Source of the DNA: Halomonas alimentaria | GTDB taxonomy: Bacteria; Pseudomonadota; Gammaproteobacteria; Pseudomonadales; Halomonadaceae | Assembly: GCF_009902005.1 (NCBI RefSeq) | Contig: NZ_WUTT01000001.1 | Span: 38,762 to 102,761, forward strand | Direction: 5' to 3' | DNA length: 64,000 bases | Notes under the pieces: generated by a model | The model's input: only the letters and a program-made list of their open reading frames with translations | What the model was told of the DNA's origin: nothing | The model's database searches: none | Translations under genes and position numbers: made by a program | In this document: piece after piece, positions 13,252-22,074 of the stretch | How the letters are laid out: the number at the start of each line of letters is the position of its first letter | How positions within the stretch are numbered: position 1 is the stretch's first letter

Positions 13252-14058
13252 TCATGGGGTCGTGAGTGGGTCAGTGGGTGGCGTCGCGACGGCGGGCCAG
13301 GGGGTATCGCCAGGCGCGATCAGCTGCACGCCGTCCCTCGGCAGGTGGCCGGCCCAGCCGAAGCGTTCGAGCAGCGCGGTCATGGCGCCATCCGGGGCGC
13401 ACTCGACGTGAAGCCGCTGGCCCGAGGCCGGGTGATCGAAGGCCACTCCCACCGCGGCCAGCAGCAGCCGGGGGGTGCCCAGGCGCTCGGCGAAGAAACG
13501 GTTGTGGTTGCCCTTGCCGTGCTTGGCGTCGCCGATGATCGGATAGCCGCGTCGGGAGAGGTGGCGGCGGATCTGGTGGCGCCGCCCGGTCAGGGGGCAG
13601 GCCTCCATCAGCGAATAGCGGCTGTGGGGGTAGCGGTCCACCTGCACCGGCAGCTCCACGCTGTCCAGGCGGCGGATATCGGTGACGGCCTCCATGGCCG
13701 GCATCTCCGCCTTGGGACGGCTGCCATCCTCCTCGCGCAGCGCATAGTCGAGGCGTTCGGTCGCGGGCCCGATACCGCGCACTACCGCCAGGTAGCGCTT
13801 GGCCACCTCGCGCCCGGTGAAGGCCTCGCCCAGGGATGCCGCGATCTCGGGCGACAGGGCGAACACCATGGCCCCCGACGTGGGGCGGTCGAGGCGGTGG
13901 GCCGGATAGACCCGCCGGCCCAGCCGGTCGCGCAGGCGCTGCAGCAGGAACTCGCGCTCGCCCCGCGCCAGGGCGGTGCGATGCACCAGCAGCCCGGCGG
14001 GCTTGTGCACGACCACCAGGTGCTCGTCGCGATAGAGAATGCGAAGCTCGTCCGCCAT
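13252..14058 (-). CDS. truC: tRNA pseudouridine(65) synthase
   Basis: RluA-family pseudouridine synthase. The catalytic aspartate lies in HRLDRPTSG about 50-60 residues in, and the TruC-like features KPAGLLVHR, PLTGRRHQIRRHL and GDAKHG follow. TruC modifies U65 of tRNA-Ile and tRNA-Asp in E. coli; the substrate here is inferred from similarity. I chose the ATG giving MADELRILYRDE (268 residues), which does not overlap the upstream dehydrogenase. Starts at 14088 or 14115 would overlap it. It lies 4 bp after tcdA, so two tRNA modification genes are adjacent. Confidence 0.88.
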   Translation of the reverse strand: MADELRILYRDEHLVVVHKPAGLLVHRTALARGEREFLLQRLRDRLGRRVYPAHRLDRPTSGAMVFALSPEIAASLGEAFTGREVAKRYLAVVRGIGPATERLDYALREEDGSRPKAEMPAMEAVTDIRRLDSVELPVQVDRYPHSRYSLMEACPLTGRRHQIRRHLSRRGYPIIGDAKHGKGNHNRFFAERLGTPRLLLAAVGVAFDHPASGQRLHVECAPDGAMTALLERFGWAGHLPRDGVQLIAPGDTPWPAVATPPTDPLTTP

Positions 14059-14071
14059 GGCCGGGTCCGGT

Positions 14072-15331
14072 TCAGGAAGGGCGGCCATTGTCGCCCTCAG
14101 TCGCGGCGATGTCATCCCCGGCCGAGGCGGGCTGGGCCATCAGCCCGTACAGCAGGCTCTCGAGCTCCGCCTGGCCAAGGTAGCGCGGGACGGCATAGGT
14201 GAAGCGCACCTCGGCGCGGGCCGCCCTGGCCAGCGCCGGGATATCCTCGCCGCGCAGCGCCGCCACCCGTTCGGGGATGCCAAAGTCGGTATTGAGCCGG
14301 CGCACGCGGGCGATGAACGCCTCGGCCGCGACGCCGTCGTCGGTGCTGGTGGTGACCTGGCAGTGGCGGGCCAGCGCTGCCAGTCGCGGCGCGATGGTCG
14401 GCAGCGATGCTTCCAGCAGGTGCGGCATCACCATGGCATTGGCCAGGCCGTAGGGCAGGTGGTACCAGGCACCCAGCTGGTGGGCGATGGCATGGATATA
14501 GCCGACACCGGCCTGGGTAAAGGCGTAGCCTGCCTGGTGGGCGGCCCTGGCCATGTGCAGGCGGGCCTCGAGGTCGTGGCCGGCGGCAACACAGCGTGGC
14601 AGCTGTGTCAGGGTCTCGCGAGCGGCCTGGAGCGCGGCGCGATCGGTGCGCGGCAGGGCGTTGCGCGACAGGAAGGCCTCCACGGCGTGGGTCAGGGCAT
14701 CCATGCCGGTGGCAGCGGTGATATGGGGCGGCAACCCGACCATCAGCTCGGGGTCCAGGGCGGTGGCCCGGGGCAGCAGGCGGGGGTCCACCGCGGCGAG
14801 CTTGCGGCGCCGGGCGGGGTCGGAGACCACCGCGGCGAGGGTGGTCTCCGACCCGGTCCCGGCGGTGGTGGGGATGGCATAGAGGGGCGGCATGCCGCGG
14901 TGGATGCGGAACAGCCCCGCCAGGCGCCGTACCGGGCGACGGTTGCGGGCGCGGGCGCCGATCAGCTTGGCGGCGTCGATGGGCGAGCCGCCGCCGATGG
15001 CCAGCAGCGCCTCGGCCCGGTGGGCGCTCAGGCAGGCCAGGCCGGCCTCTACCTGGCCGATATCGGGATCGGGTGTCACGCCATCGAACAGGGCCCAGGC
15101 CACGCCATGGCGTTCCAGCTCCTCGAGCAGAGGGGCCACCAGGCCGAGACGCACCAGCTCGGCGTCGCTGACCACCAGCACCCGGCGGTGACCCGCCTCT
15201 GCCAGGAGGCGCACCAGGTCGCGTGCGCTGCCGGGACCCTCGAGGCAGTGCGGCCAGCGCCGGGGGAGCAGGGCGGTAATGGCCTTGAGGATGAGCAAAT
15301 AGACGCGCAGCGGAAGGTGTTGCCACATCAT
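14072..15331 (-). CDS. iron-containing alcohol dehydrogenase
   Basis: Group III (iron-dependent) alcohol dehydrogenase of about 419 residues. It has the NAD(P)-binding GGGSPIDAAK segment, the PTTAGTGSE motif and the family signature around GMDALTHAVEAFLS, with metal-binding histidines in the HAIAHQLGAWYHLPYG stretch. The substrate cannot be told from sequence. The N-terminus (MMWQHLPLRVYLL) is a short hydrophobic lead longer than in the best-known members. Two adjacent ATG codons compete for the start, with GGGAGGC upstream. It sits between truC and the cation efflux gene with small gaps (13 and 34 bp), suggesting one transcript. Confidence 0.88.
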   Translation of the reverse strand: MMWQHLPLRVYLLILKAITALLPRRWPHCLEGPGSARDLVRLLAEAGHRRVLVVSDAELVRLGLVAPLLEELERHGVAWALFDGVTPDPDIGQVEAGLACLSAHRAEALLAIGGGSPIDAAKLIGARARNRRPVRRLAGLFRIHRGMPPLYAIPTTAGTGSETTLAAVVSDPARRRKLAAVDPRLLPRATALDPELMVGLPPHITAATGMDALTHAVEAFLSRNALPRTDRAALQAARETLTQLPRCVAAGHDLEARLHMARAAHQAGYAFTQAGVGYIHAIAHQLGAWYHLPYGLANAMVMPHLLEASLPTIAPRLAALARHCQVTTSTDDGVAAEAFIARVRRLNTDFGIPERVAALRGEDIPALARAARAEVRFTYAVPRYLGQAELESLLYGLMAQPASAGDDIAATEGDNGRPS

Positions 15332-15365
15332 CACCACGCCTCCCTTGCCCAGCTCCGGGCGTGCA

Positions 15366-16535
15366 TCAGGCGGTGGTCGGCAGGTAGGGAGTGCCGGACA
15401 GGCGGCGCACCTCGACGTGGGAGAGCCAGTCGATGTCGTCGGCGCGCATTTCCAGCTCCCTCGCCACCGCCTGGCTCTCCCGTGGACACGCCTCGTCCAG
15501 GCAGATGACCACGGTGACCTTGTCCTCCAGGTAGTGCAGCTCCATCTCGCGGATCTCCGACCAGACCGCAAGCGAGGCCCAGCGCCTGGCCAGCGCAGTC
15601 TCCACCTCGGGGCGCAGCGGCAGCCCCGGGAAGCGGCTGGGGTCGCCCTCGCCGGCGTCGTCCTCGGGATCGATATGGAAGGTCAGGTCGGTGAGGGCGG
15701 GGAAGCCGTTGCGTAGTCGGCGACTCACCTCGTTGCCGATCTCGTGGCCCTCGGAGACGCTGATCCGTGGCGGCACCACCACGTGCAGGTCGAGCATGGT
15801 GCGTCCCGCCGACTGGCGGGTGCGCAGGTCGTGGATACCGTGCACCCCGGGCACGCTCATGGCCATCCGGCGCATCTCCTCCTGGGTGGCCACGGGCAGG
15901 GCGGTATCCACCAGCTCGCGGCCCGACTCCCACAGCAGGTCCCAGCCGACCTTGCCGACCAGCAGGCCGACGATCACCGCCGCCACGGTATCGATCCAGG
16001 CGGCACCGAACTGGCTGCCGATCAGGGCCACCATCACCACCCCGGTGGAGAGCACGTCGCTGCGGTGGTGCCAGGCGTTGGCCTCGAGCATCTTCGAGCC
16101 GATGCGTCGCGCCACCCGGCGGGTGATATGGAACAGCCACTCCTTGGCGAGCAGCGCCAGGGCGGTGAGCAGAATCGCCCAGAGTCCGGGGGGCGGGATC
16201 TCGGCGGTGGAGAACAGCCGTTCCACGCTCGACCAGGCGATGGCACCGGCGACGAAGATCAGCACACTGCCCAGGAACAGCGTGGCCAGGGTCTCGATTC
16301 GTCCATGGCCGTAGTGGTGGTCGTGGTCGGGGCCCTGGTGGCCATAGTGGGAGGCGGCGAGCACGAAGCCGTCGGTCACCAGGTCGGAGAAGGAGTGCAC
16401 GCCATCCGCCACCAGCGCGGCCGAGCCGACAATCCAGCCCACGATGATCTTGGCCACGCCCAGCACGCAGTTCACCGCGACCGACAGGAGGGTGACACGA
16501 AAGGTGGCCTGATGTTTCTCGGGATTGGTCTGCAT
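15366..16535 (-). CDS. cation efflux (CDF) transporter
   Basis: Cation diffusion facilitator that exports divalent metals (Zn, Fe, Co or similar) by proton antiport. It has six predicted transmembrane segments, the metal-site pairs HSFSD in TM2 and HHRSD in TM5, a His-rich loop (GPDHDHHYGHGR), and a cytoplasmic C-terminal domain starting near residue 210. Length is 389 residues; the ~100-residue extra C-terminal part (about 290-389) is longer than FieF/YiiP and has no motif I can name. The ATG at 16535 has CCAGGATCG upstream. Which metal it moves is unknown. Confidence 0.88.
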   Translation of the reverse strand: MQTNPEKHQATFRVTLLSVAVNCVLGVAKIIVGWIVGSAALVADGVHSFSDLVTDGFVLAASHYGHQGPDHDHHYGHGRIETLATLFLGSVLIFVAGAIAWSSVERLFSTAEIPPPGLWAILLTALALLAKEWLFHITRRVARRIGSKMLEANAWHHRSDVLSTGVVMVALIGSQFGAAWIDTVAAVIVGLLVGKVGWDLLWESGRELVDTALPVATQEEMRRMAMSVPGVHGIHDLRTRQSAGRTMLDLHVVVPPRISVSEGHEIGNEVSRRLRNGFPALTDLTFHIDPEDDAGEGDPSRFPGLPLRPEVETALARRWASLAVWSEIREMELHYLEDKVTVVICLDEACPRESQAVARELEMRADDIDWLSHVEVRRLSGTPYLPTTA

Positions 16536-16650
16536 GGTCGATCCTGGGACGCTTCCCTGGAGGAGCCGCATCGGCGGTATCGCTCAAATGGTACCGAATA
16601 GGTCCTGATTTGCGCAAGGCGCCGGCTGCCAGGGCCATCGCAGATGGCGG

Positions 16651-16702
16651 CACCGTTCAAGGCTTCCCCGGTGGCTTTCGCTATCGAAGCATAGCTAACT
16701 GT
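16651..16702. repeat. flank-only remnant of the dispersed palindromic element (copy D)
   Basis: CACCGTTCAAGGCTTCCCCGG followed directly by TGGCTTTCGCTAT...GCATAGCTAACTGT. These two blocks match the left and right flanks of copy B (46994-47134) while the ~95-bp palindromic core between them is missing. It lies between the divergent CDF and aceK genes. Confidence 0.55.
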
Positions 16703-16796
16703 GATTGGCCTGGGGTGGCTGCCACCATGGTCGGCTCGTCGTGGTCGCGAGTCCTGTTCATGCTGTAGGCTCGCCCGATGCCCTCCGGAGCCGATC

Positions 16797-18542
16797 ATGC
16801 CACTCTCGCCCAGCTACCGACTCGCCGCCACCATTCTGCATGGTTTCGACGAATACCGTTCGCGCTTCAAGGCGATCACCGCGGATGCCAGCCGGCGTTT
16901 CGCCGAGGCGGCATGGCGTGAGGCGCAGCAGGCGTCGGCGGAGCGCATCAACCTCTACGAGGAGAAGGTCCAGGCGACCCTGCACCGACTGCGTCGCAGC
17001 TTCGCGGATGATGTTCTCACCGACTTCGAGTGCTGGCGCGAGGCACGCACCCACTACGCCGAGCTGATCAACCAGCGGCTCGACTACGAGCTGGCCGAGA
17101 CCTACTTCAACTCGATGTTCTGCTCGCTCTTCCACCATCGCCATATCCGCAACGACTGGATGTTCGTCTACAGCTCCCGCGAGCAGGCGGCCCACCATTC
17201 CGGCCTGACCCTGTGTCGGCACCTCCGGGTGGCGGGCGACTGGGTGGCCGGGCTGCGTTGGGCGCTGGGCGAGGCGCGCTTCGTGACGCCCTTCATCGAC
17301 CTGGAGCGGGATGCCGGACAAGGGGGGGAAGCCCTCCGGCGGCTGTTGCCGGAGGCCGTTCGCGATGATCCCGAGGCCGAGATCGAGCTGATCAAGAGTG
17401 TCTTCTATCGCAACAAGGGCGCCTACCTGGTCGGCCGGGTGCGGGGTGGTGGCCAGCAGGTGCCACTGGTGCTGCCGGTGCTCCACGAGGAGGGCAAGGG
17501 GCTCTACCTGGATACGGTGCTGATCGAGCCCGACGAGGTGTCGATCATCTTCTCCTTCACCCGCGCCTACTTCCAGGTCAAGGTCGTGGTGCCCAGCGAG
17601 TTCGTGCACTACCTCCAGGAGCTGATGCCCGACAAGCCCCAGGGTGAACTGTATGCCGCCATCGGCTTCTTCAAGCACGGCAAGACCGAGTTCTTCCGGG
17701 CCCTCAACCGCCAGGTGGCGCGGCGCGAGGACAGGTTCATCATTGCCCCGGGGGTGCGCGGCATGGTCATGGCGGTGTTCGTGCTGCCTTCGTTCCGCAC
17801 GGTGTTCAAGATCATCAAGGATCGCTTCGACCCCGGCAAGGCGATGAGTCGGGATAACGTCCGTGACAAGTACCGCCTGGTGAAGCGCCACGACCGGGTG
17901 GGGCGCATGGCCGATACCCAGGAGTTCTCCAACTTCATCGCCCGCCAGGACCACTTCGATCCCGACTGCCTGGCGCATCTGCTGGAGGTGGCACCTTCCA
18001 CCGTCTATCTGCGCGGCGACAAGGTGATCATCAAGCACTGCTACACCGAGCGCATGATGACCCCGCTCAACCTCTACCTCGAGCAGTGCGATGAGGAGGA
18101 GACCCGGGCAGTGCTCAAGGACTACGGCAACGCCATCAAGCAGATGGCTGCCGCCAATATCTTCCCTGGCGACATGCTGCTCAAGAACTTCGGGGTGACC
18201 CGCCATGGTCGGGTGGTGTTCTACGACTACGACGAGGTCTGCTACCTCACCGAGTGCAATTTCCGGCATATCCCCGAGCCGCTCTACCCCGAGCAGGAGC
18301 TGGCCGACGAGCCCTGGTACTCGGTGGGGCCCAACGATATCTTCCCCGAGGAGTTCGGCCCCTTCCTGTTTGCCGACATTCGCCTGCGCAAGCTCTTCTA
18401 TCAGCTCCACCCCGAGCTGTTCGATGCCGACTACTGGAAGGGGTTGCAGCAGGCGATCCTCGATGGCCGGGTCATCGACGTCTACCCCTACCGCAACAAG
18501 CAGCGCTTCAGTGGCGACGAGGATAACGGCCTGATCCACTAG
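16797..18542 (+). CDS. aceK: isocitrate dehydrogenase kinase/phosphatase
   Basis: Bifunctional enzyme that phosphorylates and dephosphorylates isocitrate dehydrogenase, steering carbon between the TCA cycle and the glyoxylate bypass. The 581-residue protein matches AceK along its length: an N-terminal regulatory domain (RRFAEAAWREAQQASAERINLYEEKV...), then the kinase domain with APGVRGMVMAVF (ATP loop), VYLRGDKVIIKHCYTERMMTPLN and the VFYDYDEVCYLTECNFR metal-site region. The ATG has CGGAG eight bases upstream; the in-frame extension to 16701 is rejected. No aceA or aceB is adjacent, unlike in E. coli. Confidence 0.96.
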   Translation: MPLSPSYRLAATILHGFDEYRSRFKAITADASRRFAEAAWREAQQASAERINLYEEKVQATLHRLRRSFADDVLTDFECWREARTHYAELINQRLDYELAETYFNSMFCSLFHHRHIRNDWMFVYSSREQAAHHSGLTLCRHLRVAGDWVAGLRWALGEARFVTPFIDLERDAGQGGEALRRLLPEAVRDDPEAEIELIKSVFYRNKGAYLVGRVRGGGQQVPLVLPVLHEEGKGLYLDTVLIEPDEVSIIFSFTRAYFQVKVVVPSEFVHYLQELMPDKPQGELYAAIGFFKHGKTEFFRALNRQVARREDRFIIAPGVRGMVMAVFVLPSFRTVFKIIKDRFDPGKAMSRDNVRDKYRLVKRHDRVGRMADTQEFSNFIARQDHFDPDCLAHLLEVAPSTVYLRGDKVIIKHCYTERMMTPLNLYLEQCDEEETRAVLKDYGNAIKQMAAANIFPGDMLLKNFGVTRHGRVVFYDYDEVCYLTECNFRHIPEPLYPEQELADEPWYSVGPNDIFPEEFGPFLFADIRLRKLFYQLHPELFDADYWKGLQQAILDGRVIDVYPYRNKQRFSGDEDNGLIH

Positions 18543-18622
18543 CCGAAGCGCGGCACGCTATGCTGAAGGCGAGTGAAGTCCCTGATGACTGCATGCAGGG
18601 CTCTCGACCCAAGGAGAACATC

Positions 18623-19042
18623 ATGTTGGACCTGATTACCCATTCGGCGGGGCATGTCGTGGCGATGAAGGCGGGTGGCATGGTGACCGGACAGGAGCTA
18701 CAGCGTGCCATCGATGCCATCGAGGCCGCCAAGCGAAGCCACCCCCTGGTCAGCCTGGTGATCATCATCGATGACCTGCGCTGGATGACCCTCGGCGCGC
18801 TGCTCAAGGATGTCGGTTACGGCCTGACCCAACTCGGCGACCTGGAGCGCTATCACCGTGCCGCCGTGGTCACCGACCAGGCGTGGCTCAAGCACGTTGC
18901 CCATCTGGAGGAGCGCCTCTTCAGGGCGGTGGAGATCCAGACCTTTGCCAGGCGCGACCATGCTGCCGCCATGGCCTGGGCAGCCGAACTCCCCAGAGGC
19001 GCCCACGAGAGTCCCGAAGAGGACGGCTATCACGGGGCCTGA
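18623..19042 (+). CDS. SpoIIAA/STAS-like protein
   Basis: 139-residue soluble protein resembling the SpoIIAA-like (DUF3478) family: an alternating beta/alpha pattern with ISHSAGHVV-type first strand, an early alpha segment (GQELQRAIDAIEAAKRSHP) and a second strand LVSLVIIIDD. Such domains bind partner proteins or lipids; nothing here shows which. The ATG at 18623 has AAGGAG upstream. It follows aceK by 80 bp and precedes the sirtuin by 74 bp. Confidence 0.7.
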   Translation: MLDLITHSAGHVVAMKAGGMVTGQELQRAIDAIEAAKRSHPLVSLVIIIDDLRWMTLGALLKDVGYGLTQLGDLERYHRAAVVTDQAWLKHVAHLEERLFRAVEIQTFARRDHAAAMAWAAELPRGAHESPEEDGYHGA

Positions 19043-19116
19043 GCCGGCTCGCTGCTGGCCGGTCCGAACAACAGGTGATAGCTTCGGTCGAGGCAGTCAG
19101 TGGCGAGAGGTGACGC

Positions 19117-19851
19117 ATGGTGGAGCAGCGAGTGCCGCATCTGGTGGTGTTGAGCGGGGCGGGCATCAGCGCCGAGAGCGGTATCCAGACCTTCCGCGCG
19201 ACGGATGGCCTGTGGGCCGACCATCCCGTCGAGGAGGTGGCTACCCCCGGCGCCTGGCGGCGTGACCCGGCGCGGGTGCTGGCGTTCTACAACGCGCGTC
19301 GCGACCAGGTTCGTCGGGCGCGCCCCAACGCCGCGCACAAGGCCCTGGCGGCGCTGGAGGAGCAGGGCTTTCGGGTCAGCATCATCACCCAGAATATCGA
19401 CGACCTGCATGAGCGGGCCGGTTCCCGCCATGTGCTTCATCTGCACGGTGAGATCCTCAAGGCGCGCTCCTCGGTGGACCGCCGCATGCACTATCCACTG
19501 CCCCGCGGCGGCATCGAACTGGGTGACATCTGTGACAAGGGCAGCCAGCTGCGCCCCGATGTAGTGTGGTTCGGCGAGGAGGTGCCCCACTTCGGGGAGG
19601 CCTGCGAGATCGTCGCCGATGCCGATCTGGTGCTGGTGGTGGGCACCTCGCTGGCCGTGATGCCGGCGGCCTCCCTGCTGCAGCACGCCCCCTTAGAGGC
19701 GCCCTGCATGCTCGTCGATCCCGAGGCCGAGTCGCTGGCGCCTCCCGGCGTCACCCGACTCAGCCAGCCCGCCGGCAAGGGGGTGCCGGCGCTGGTGCGC
19801 CACTGGCGACGCGAGGGGCGGCTCTGGGTCCCGGAGACACTATTGGGCTGA
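19117..19851 (+). CDS. cobB: NAD-dependent protein deacylase (sirtuin), zinc cysteines mostly absent
   Basis: Sir2-family enzyme that removes acyl groups from lysines using NAD+. The 244-residue protein has GAGISAESGIQTFR (15-27), TQNIDDLHE (91-99) and the catalytic His110 in HLHG. Tyr58 and Arg61 in FYNARR match the pair that in E. coli CobB selects succinyl and malonyl lysine, so desuccinylase activity is likely. The zinc-ribbon region (about 115-145) has a single cysteine (Cys139), whereas zinc-binding sirtuins have four. The residues near 113-150 align in length, so this is loss of ligands, not a truncation. It may fold without zinc, as some short bacterial sirtuins are thought to do. Confidence 0.88.
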   Translation: MVEQRVPHLVVLSGAGISAESGIQTFRATDGLWADHPVEEVATPGAWRRDPARVLAFYNARRDQVRRARPNAAHKALAALEEQGFRVSIITQNIDDLHERAGSRHVLHLHGEILKARSSVDRRMHYPLPRGGIELGDICDKGSQLRPDVVWFGEEVPHFGEACEIVADADLVLVVGTSLAVMPAASLLQHAPLEAPCMLVDPEAESLAPPGVTRLSQPAGKGVPALVRHWRREGRLWVPETLLG

Positions 19852-19874
19852 GGCGGGGCAGGGCGTGAGTCGCA

Positions 19875-19883
19875 TGCTAGAAT
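19875..19883 (+). promoter_or_regulatory. extended -10 element upstream of tapT
   Basis: TGCTAGAAT at 19875-19883 is an extended -10 (TGn plus TAGAAT), about 35 bp before the tapT start. No clear -35 is visible. The same pattern occurs before tsaC, selD, suhB and the AEC transporter gene. Confidence 0.5.
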
Positions 19884-19917
19884 GCGCCCCCGCTTTTGCC
19901 CCCGGACACAGGCCACC

Positions 19918-20772
19918 ATGCAGGACGACTCCTTCCACGACCCCGAGCCCCGTCAGCGGCGCGACCTCTCAACCGGCTCTTCGCGTGACCCAGGGACCGG
20001 GCTTAGTGACCCCCGGACCGGGCTTGCGAGTGACCCCGGGACCGGGCTTGCGAGTGACCCCGGGACCGGTCATCCACGGCCGCCGCGCCGGGAGTTCAAG
20101 GCCCGCGGCAGCTTCGTCGAGCGCTGTCCGGGCTGCAACCTGCCGCAACTCAACTGCCTCTGTCCCTATGCGGTTGGCGCCGAGAGCGAGGCGCGGGTGT
20201 GGCTGCTGACCCACTCCATGGAACACCTCAAGCCCACCAATACCGGGCGGCTGATCCGCGACGTGCTGCCCGACACCGAGGTCTTCACCTGGTACCGCAC
20301 CGCACCCGACGAGCGCCTGCTGACGCTGCTGGAGGATGCGCGCTTCGCCCCCTTCGTGGTCTTTCCCGATGACCAGCCCGACTACGCCGAGCGTGTGGTG
20401 GGCATCGACGCCGTGGCCGAGGCGAAGGCGGCGGGTCGCATTCCGGTCTACCTGCTGCTCGACGGTACCTGGCGCCAGGCACGGCGCATCTTCCGCAAGA
20501 GCCCCTATCTGGATGCCCTGCCGGTGCTGCCGCTGCGCACCGAGCGGTTGACCCGCTATCGGCTGCGCAAGCCTGCCTCCAGCGCCCACCTGTGCACCGC
20601 CGAGGTGGCCGCCGAACTGCTGCGCCAGGGCGGCGACGAGGATGCCGCCCAGGCCCTGGACGATTACTTCGATGCCTTCAACGACAGCTACGCCGCCAGC
20701 CGGCGCTTCGAGAAGATCGAGGCGCCGACGGCGGCGATGCGTCGCCTGCTGGCGCGGAAGCAGAGAGGCTAG
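19918..20772 (+). CDS. tapT: DTW-domain tRNA-uridine aminocarboxypropyltransferase
   Basis: Member of the DTW domain family (TapT/YfiP), which adds the 3-amino-3-carboxypropyl group to U47 of tRNA using S-adenosylmethionine. The zinc-type cysteines CPGC...NCLCP lie near residue 60-73, and LLLDGTWRQARR carries the family's D-x-T-W signature; KPASSAHLCTAE follows. The ATG at 19918 gives 284 residues. Residues about 22-47 are an in-frame tandem repeat (DPGTGL units) not expected in the family. The core domain begins near RREFKARG. Its stop overlaps the convergent TraB gene by 4 bp. Confidence 0.85.
   Translation: MQDDSFHDPEPRQRRDLSTGSSRDPGTGLSDPRTGLASDPGTGLASDPGTGHPRPPRREFKARGSFVERCPGCNLPQLNCLCPYAVGAESEARVWLLTHSMEHLKPTNTGRLIRDVLPDTEVFTWYRTAPDERLLTLLEDARFAPFVVFPDDQPDYAERVVGIDAVAEAKAAGRIPVYLLLDGTWRQARRIFRKSPYLDALPVLPLRTERLTRYRLRKPASSAHLCTAEVAAELLRQGGDEDAAQALDDYFDAFNDSYAASRRFEKIEAPTAAMRRLLARKQRG
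19985..20071 (+). repeat. in-frame minisatellite inside tapT
   Basis: Four units starting at 19985, 20006, 20030 and 20054 (spacings 21, 24 and 24 bp), each containing GTGACCC-x-GGACCGG. The two complete 24-bp units are almost identical. All spacings are multiples of three, so unit-number changes would keep the reading frame. They encode DPGTGL-type peptides before the DTW domain. Confidence 0.92.
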
Positions 20773-22001
20773 GCGGTGCCGAAGAGAGTCCCGGCGATGC
20801 GGAAACCGGCGATCCAGGTGCCGGCGGCGGAGCCCAGGGTGGCCGTCAGGAAAACCAGCAGGGTGCGAGAGACCCGGTTGCGCCACCACCCCTTGAGGTG
20901 GGTGACATCGTGGCGCAGCGTGGAGAAGTCGCGCACCTTGGGCTTGCGCAGGTAGAGCTCCACCCCGGCGGCCACGAAGCCGGCACCGATGGTGGGGTTG
21001 AGCGAGGTGAGCGGCGCGGCGAAGAAGGTGGCGATCACCGTGAACGGGTGGGCCAGGGCCGCCAGCGTCGCGCCCGCCGAGAGCACGCCGTTGATCAGGA
21101 ACCACTCCACTACCAGCTGCCAGCCCAGGTCGGTGTTGCGCGAGAAGCCGATGGCGAAGCCGGTCAGCACCAGGGCGGTGATCACCCAGGGCAGCGCCTT
21201 CCAGATCTTCGACGGTGGCGGCGTGGCCTCGAGGGCCTCGCGCTCCGGACGCGGGGCCTCGGGCAGCGGAGCGGCGAAGTGTTCGGCCATGCCTTTCATA
21301 TGGCCGGCGCCGATCACCACCAGCACGTTCCGGTAGCGCCCGGGCGGCGCCTCCTCGGCCAGGCGCAGCACCATGTAGCGGTCGCGCTCGCTGATCAGCG
21401 GGGTGTAGAGACTCTCCGACTCGGCAGCGAACTCGCTGAAGGTGGACTCCAGCACGTCGCCCTCCTTGAGCCGCTCGATCTCCGCGGCGGAGACCTCCTG
21501 GCGTGACAGTACGCTGCCCAGCAGTCCCGAGAACAGCGAGAAACGCTGCCACCAGGGGACATTGTGGTAGATACGCTTGAGGGTGATCCCCACGTCGCGG
21601 TCGATCAGCAGCAGCGGCAGCTTCGCCTGCCGAGACTCCTCCAGGGCGGCGCGCATCTCGGCGCCGGGCTCGATGCCGGACTGCTCCGCCAGGCGCTGCT
21701 GGAAGGCGCCCAGCGCCAGGCTGGCCGCCACCACCCCGGCCTTGCCCTGGCGGAAGATCTGGAACAGGTCCTGCTCCCCCAGGGCGTCGGGGTTGGTGAG
21801 ACTGTGGTGGCGCGAGTCGCACAGCTCGATGGCCACGGCGTCGAACTCGCTGGAGCGGATCAGCCGACGCACGTCCTCGGCGCTCTCGGCGGAGACGTGG
21901 GCGGTGCCGAGCAGGGTGTAGCGGGTCTCGCCGACCTGCAGGACCCGCTGCGGGCCGCTGGTGGCGTCATCCGGGCGGGTCGGGGCCTGGGTCTCGGTCA
22001 T
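20769..22001 (-). CDS. TraB/GumN-type membrane protein
   Basis: 410-residue protein of the TraB family (PrgY/TIKI-like, predicted membrane-bound metalloprotease-like fold). It has GTAHVSAESAEDV near residue 30-45 (the family's N-terminal GTxH motif), IELCDSR, IDRDVG and the second signature VIGAGHMKGM near residue 240, then four predicted transmembrane segments in the last ~150 residues (for example WVITALVLTGFAIGF). Biological role in gammaproteobacteria is unknown. I chose the ATG at 22001 (MTETQAP); a GTG at 22040 would add 13 residues. The gene converges with tapT. Confidence 0.82.
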   Translation of the reverse strand: MTETQAPTRPDDATSGPQRVLQVGETRYTLLGTAHVSAESAEDVRRLIRSSEFDAVAIELCDSRHHSLTNPDALGEQDLFQIFRQGKAGVVAASLALGAFQQRLAEQSGIEPGAEMRAALEESRQAKLPLLLIDRDVGITLKRIYHNVPWWQRFSLFSGLLGSVLSRQEVSAAEIERLKEGDVLESTFSEFAAESESLYTPLISERDRYMVLRLAEEAPPGRYRNVLVVIGAGHMKGMAEHFAAPLPEAPRPEREALEATPPPSKIWKALPWVITALVLTGFAIGFSRNTDLGWQLVVEWFLINGVLSAGATLAALAHPFTVIATFFAAPLTSLNPTIGAGFVAAGVELYLRKPKVRDFSTLRHDVTHLKGWWRNRVSRTLLVFLTATLGSAAGTWIAGFRIAGTLFGTA

Positions 22002-22074
22002 GGAGGCTCGCTTCGAGGGAGTGAAGCGTCGATTATCCACGAACGTCAGCGCTCGGCCAAACCCGGGGGAGGTG

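Noticed and set aside
16797-19851. aceK, SpoIIAA-like and cobB as an acetate-metabolism module
   Set aside because: Each relates to acetyl or TCA control in other species, but spacing of 74-80 bp and no further partner do not support a functional unit.
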